In this document: in pieces, positions 6,153 through 7,549 of the stretch | Position numbering within the stretch: position 1 is the first letter of the stretch | Layout: every line of letters begins with the position of its first letter | NCBI GenBank assembly: GCA_905210875.1 | Contig: CAJLYN010000100.1 | Location: forward strand, 1-7,549 | From: an uncultured Bacteroides sp. | GTDB taxonomy: Bacteria; Bacteroidota; Bacteroidia; Bacteroidales; UBA11471 | Direction: 5' to 3' | Length of the DNA: 7,549 nucleotides | Translations under genes and position numbers: made by a program | Notes under the pieces: model-generated | Told to the model about the DNA's origin: nothing | The model's database searches: none | The model's input: only the letters and a program-made list of their open reading frames with translations

Positions 6153-7160
6153 ATGAAGAATTTAATCATTGGGGCAAGCCTCCTTTTGGGGCTTGCAGGG
6201 GACTTGTACGCTCAAAAGAAAAGCGATTATATACCCGAGATACACGGTACGATACGTGGAAAATATGAGTATCAGTTTGAAGACAACAAAGGCCGTTTCC
6301 AAGTGCGGAATGCCCGTTTCAGTCTTTCGGGAAAGGTGGCGCCGATTGTCTCGTACAAGGCCGAGATAGACCTTTCCGACGAGGGTTCGATAAAGATGCT
6401 CGACGCCTATGCCCGCATCACACCCTTGAAGACCTTTGATATAACCATCGGTCAGATGCGTGTACCCTTTACCATCGACGCTCATCGTTCGCCCCACCAG
6501 CAATATTTTGCCAACCGCTCCTTTATTGCCAAGCAGGTAGGTAACGTGCGCGATGTGGGAGCCACCCTGGCCTATACCTGGGAGATAGGCATACCCGTTC
6601 GTCTCGAAGCCGGAATCTTCAATGGCTCGGGATTGACCAACCAGAAAGACTTCTGGACCAATCGCATTAATTATTCGGCTAAGGCACAGTTGCAACTCCC
6701 CAAAGGTTTTTGTCTTGAAGGAAGTGTACAGAAAATTTCGCCCGAGAACATCTCGATACAGATGTACGACATTGGGGCCTATTACCATGCCGGCCGTTGG
6801 CATGTTGAGGCAGAGTTCCTGCGCAAACATTATGCGCAGGGGGCTTTCAGGCCGGTCAATGCTTTCGATGGCTTTGTGTGCTACGACCAGCCTCTGCCCA
6901 AGGTCTTTCAGAAAATTTCTTTTCTGGGACGCTTTGACTGTATGAGCGATCACAGTAATGGCGAGGCCGGTGAAAACGGCCTGCTGATTGTCAATGACGC
7001 GGCTCGCAAACGTCTTACTGTAGGTGCGACGTTGAGTCTGGCCAAACCCTTTGTGGCCGATTTGCGTATCAATTATGAGAACTATTTTTATGCCGAAGAC
7101 GCTGTGGTTGCTGTCTCGGAAAAAGACAAGATTGTAGTCGAACTGATGGTTCGCTTCTGA
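6153..7160 (+). CDS. Phosphate-selective porin O/P-family outer-membrane protein
   Basis: The 335-residue product starts with a Sec signal peptide (MKNLIIGASLLLGLAGDLYA, likely cut after A20, before QKK). It continues as alternating amphipathic segments typical of a beta-barrel and ends in a terminal phenylalanine (ELMVRF), the usual outer-membrane insertion signal. Segments such as RFQVRNARFSLSGKVAP, YKAEIDLSD, TIGQMRVPFTID and NRSFI resemble the OprO/OprP polyphosphate/phosphate porin family. The barrel is shorter than Pseudomonas OprP (about 410-440 residues). The gene begins 23 bases after the transporter stop with no promoter or terminator between, so the two form an operon: this protein would carry phosphate across the outer membrane and the PiT protein across the inner membrane. 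Phosphate specificity is inferred from family and context; the basic residues lining the OprP channel cannot be placed by eye. Confidence 0.85.
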   Translation: MKNLIIGASLLLGLAGDLYAQKKSDYIPEIHGTIRGKYEYQFEDNKGRFQVRNARFSLSGKVAPIVSYKAEIDLSDEGSIKMLDAYARITPLKTFDITIGQMRVPFTIDAHRSPHQQYFANRSFIAKQVGNVRDVGATLAYTWEIGIPVRLEAGIFNGSGLTNQKDFWTNRINYSAKAQLQLPKGFCLEGSVQKISPENISIQMYDIGAYYHAGRWHVEAEFLRKHYAQGAFRPVNAFDGFVCYDQPLPKVFQKISFLGRFDCMSDHSNGEAGENGLLIVNDAARKRLTVGATLSLAKPFVADLRINYENYFYAEDAVVAVSEKDKIVVELMVRF

Positions 7161-7195
7161 CGAATGTTTTATTCATAGGCGTGTATACAAGTCAT

Positions 7196-7230
7196 ATTGC
7201 AAAATATTTAGCAATTGATGTGTTTTTTTT
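7196..7230 (+). terminator. Weak candidate terminator after the porin gene
   Basis: ATTGC (7196-7200) and GCAAT (7211-7215) can pair around a ten-base AT-rich loop, and a run of eight T lies at 7223-7230. The stem is short and separated from the T run by seven bases, so this is a poor intrinsic terminator; it is listed because no better one follows the operon. Confidence 0.25.
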
Positions 7231-7272
7231 GAAAAATGAATATCGCATTATCTAGGTTTTTTGTTATATTTG
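7228..7272 (+). promoter_or_regulatory. Candidate promoter region for the downstream small gene
   Basis: Two overlapping possibilities are visible. TTTG (7228-7231) followed after 21 bases by TAGGTTTT (7253-7260) matches the Bacteroidota consensus with one mismatch. TATATTTG (7265-7272) is a perfect -7 box but lacks a -33 partner at the right distance. Either would give a leader of roughly 75-95 bases before the ATG at 7353. Confidence 0.35.
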
Positions 7273-7352
7273 AAGCCCATATTTGAAATATTGAACAAAG
7301 TACGGCAAAAAGTGTTTCTTTACATGATTTCAATAAATCTCAACTTTTGCGT

Positions 7353-7549
7353 ATGGACTATTTTGACCTAGAAGAAATGCTGGTGGATATCATAAAGAAA
7401 TATCCCGGAATGGAAGAAGCTGCAGCTCAATTCAACGCTCTGCTAGATGACGATGAAGAGTTAAAAGATAATTTCAGTGAATGGTGTGTCTCCAAGGGAT
7501 ATCACGAGAAAAAAGCTTTTGTGCAATTTTATCAAGAGTATATGGCTCC
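7353..7549 (+). CDS. Hypothetical small acidic protein, partial, C-terminus off the right edge
   Basis: An open frame starts at ATG 7353 and runs without a stop to the window edge (65 complete codons). The product begins MDYFDLEEMLVDIIKKYPGM and is rich in Asp and Glu (for example LLDDDEELKDN), Trp/Tyr/Phe-containing and predicted helical, with no signal peptide or membrane segment. It resembles small conserved hypothetical proteins seen in Bacteroidales, but I cannot assign a domain or function. No alternative ATG lies just upstream in frame. About 190 bases separate it from the porin gene and candidate promoter boxes lie in that gap, so it is probably a separate transcription unit. Confidence 0.7.
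   Translation, partial: MDYFDLEEMLVDIIKKYPGMEEAAAQFNALLDDDEELKDNFSEWCVSKGYHEKKAFVQFYQEYMA

Noticed and set aside
6162..6953. 263-residue minus-strand open frame
   Set aside because: It is antisense to the porin gene, which has a signal peptide and a C-terminal aromatic residue.

Overview
The window looks like chromosomal DNA from a Bacteroidota member, most likely order Bacteroidales. The evidence is the protein families present, the lack of Shine-Dalgarno sequences at most starts, and the match of upstream regions to the Bacteroides-type promoter (TTTG, about 20 bases, TAnnTTTG). I cannot name a species from the sequence alone. There are no RNA genes, CRISPR arrays, insertion sequences or phage genes.

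Left half (1-3514, minus strand): a tightly packed operon of four genes, read right to left. It has a DUF2148 ferredoxin-like protein, agmatine deiminase (aguA), N-carbamoylputrescine amidohydrolase (aguB), and an A-type flavodiiron protein that runs off the left edge. The first two genes overlap by four bases (GTGA), aguA and aguB abut or overlap by four bases (ATGA) depending on the aguB start, and the flavodiiron gene follows 20 bases later. A near-perfect Bacteroides promoter lies just upstream of the first gene. AguA and AguB together convert agmatine to putrescine, the arginine-derived route to polyamines in many gut Bacteroidales. The two flanking genes are redox proteins of unknown connection to it. 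AguB lacks two residues directly before its catalytic cysteine, which is the most striking molecular oddity in the window.

Middle (3515-3882): a divergent, AT-rich intergenic region with promoters for both sides and one short inverted repeat.

Right half (3883-7160, plus strand): a two-gene phosphate-uptake operon. The first gene is a PiT-family phosphate transporter fused to a cytoplasmic PhoU-like C-terminal domain. The second, 23 bases later, is an outer-membrane beta-barrel of the phosphate-selective porin O/P type. They would form an outer-membrane plus inner-membrane path for phosphate.

Right end (7161-7549): an AT-rich intergenic region followed by the start of a small acidic protein of unknown function that is cut by the window edge. 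Nothing here amounts to a clearly new system. The best leads are the AguB deletion, the redox/agmatine gene cluster and the cysteine cluster in the PhoU-like domain.
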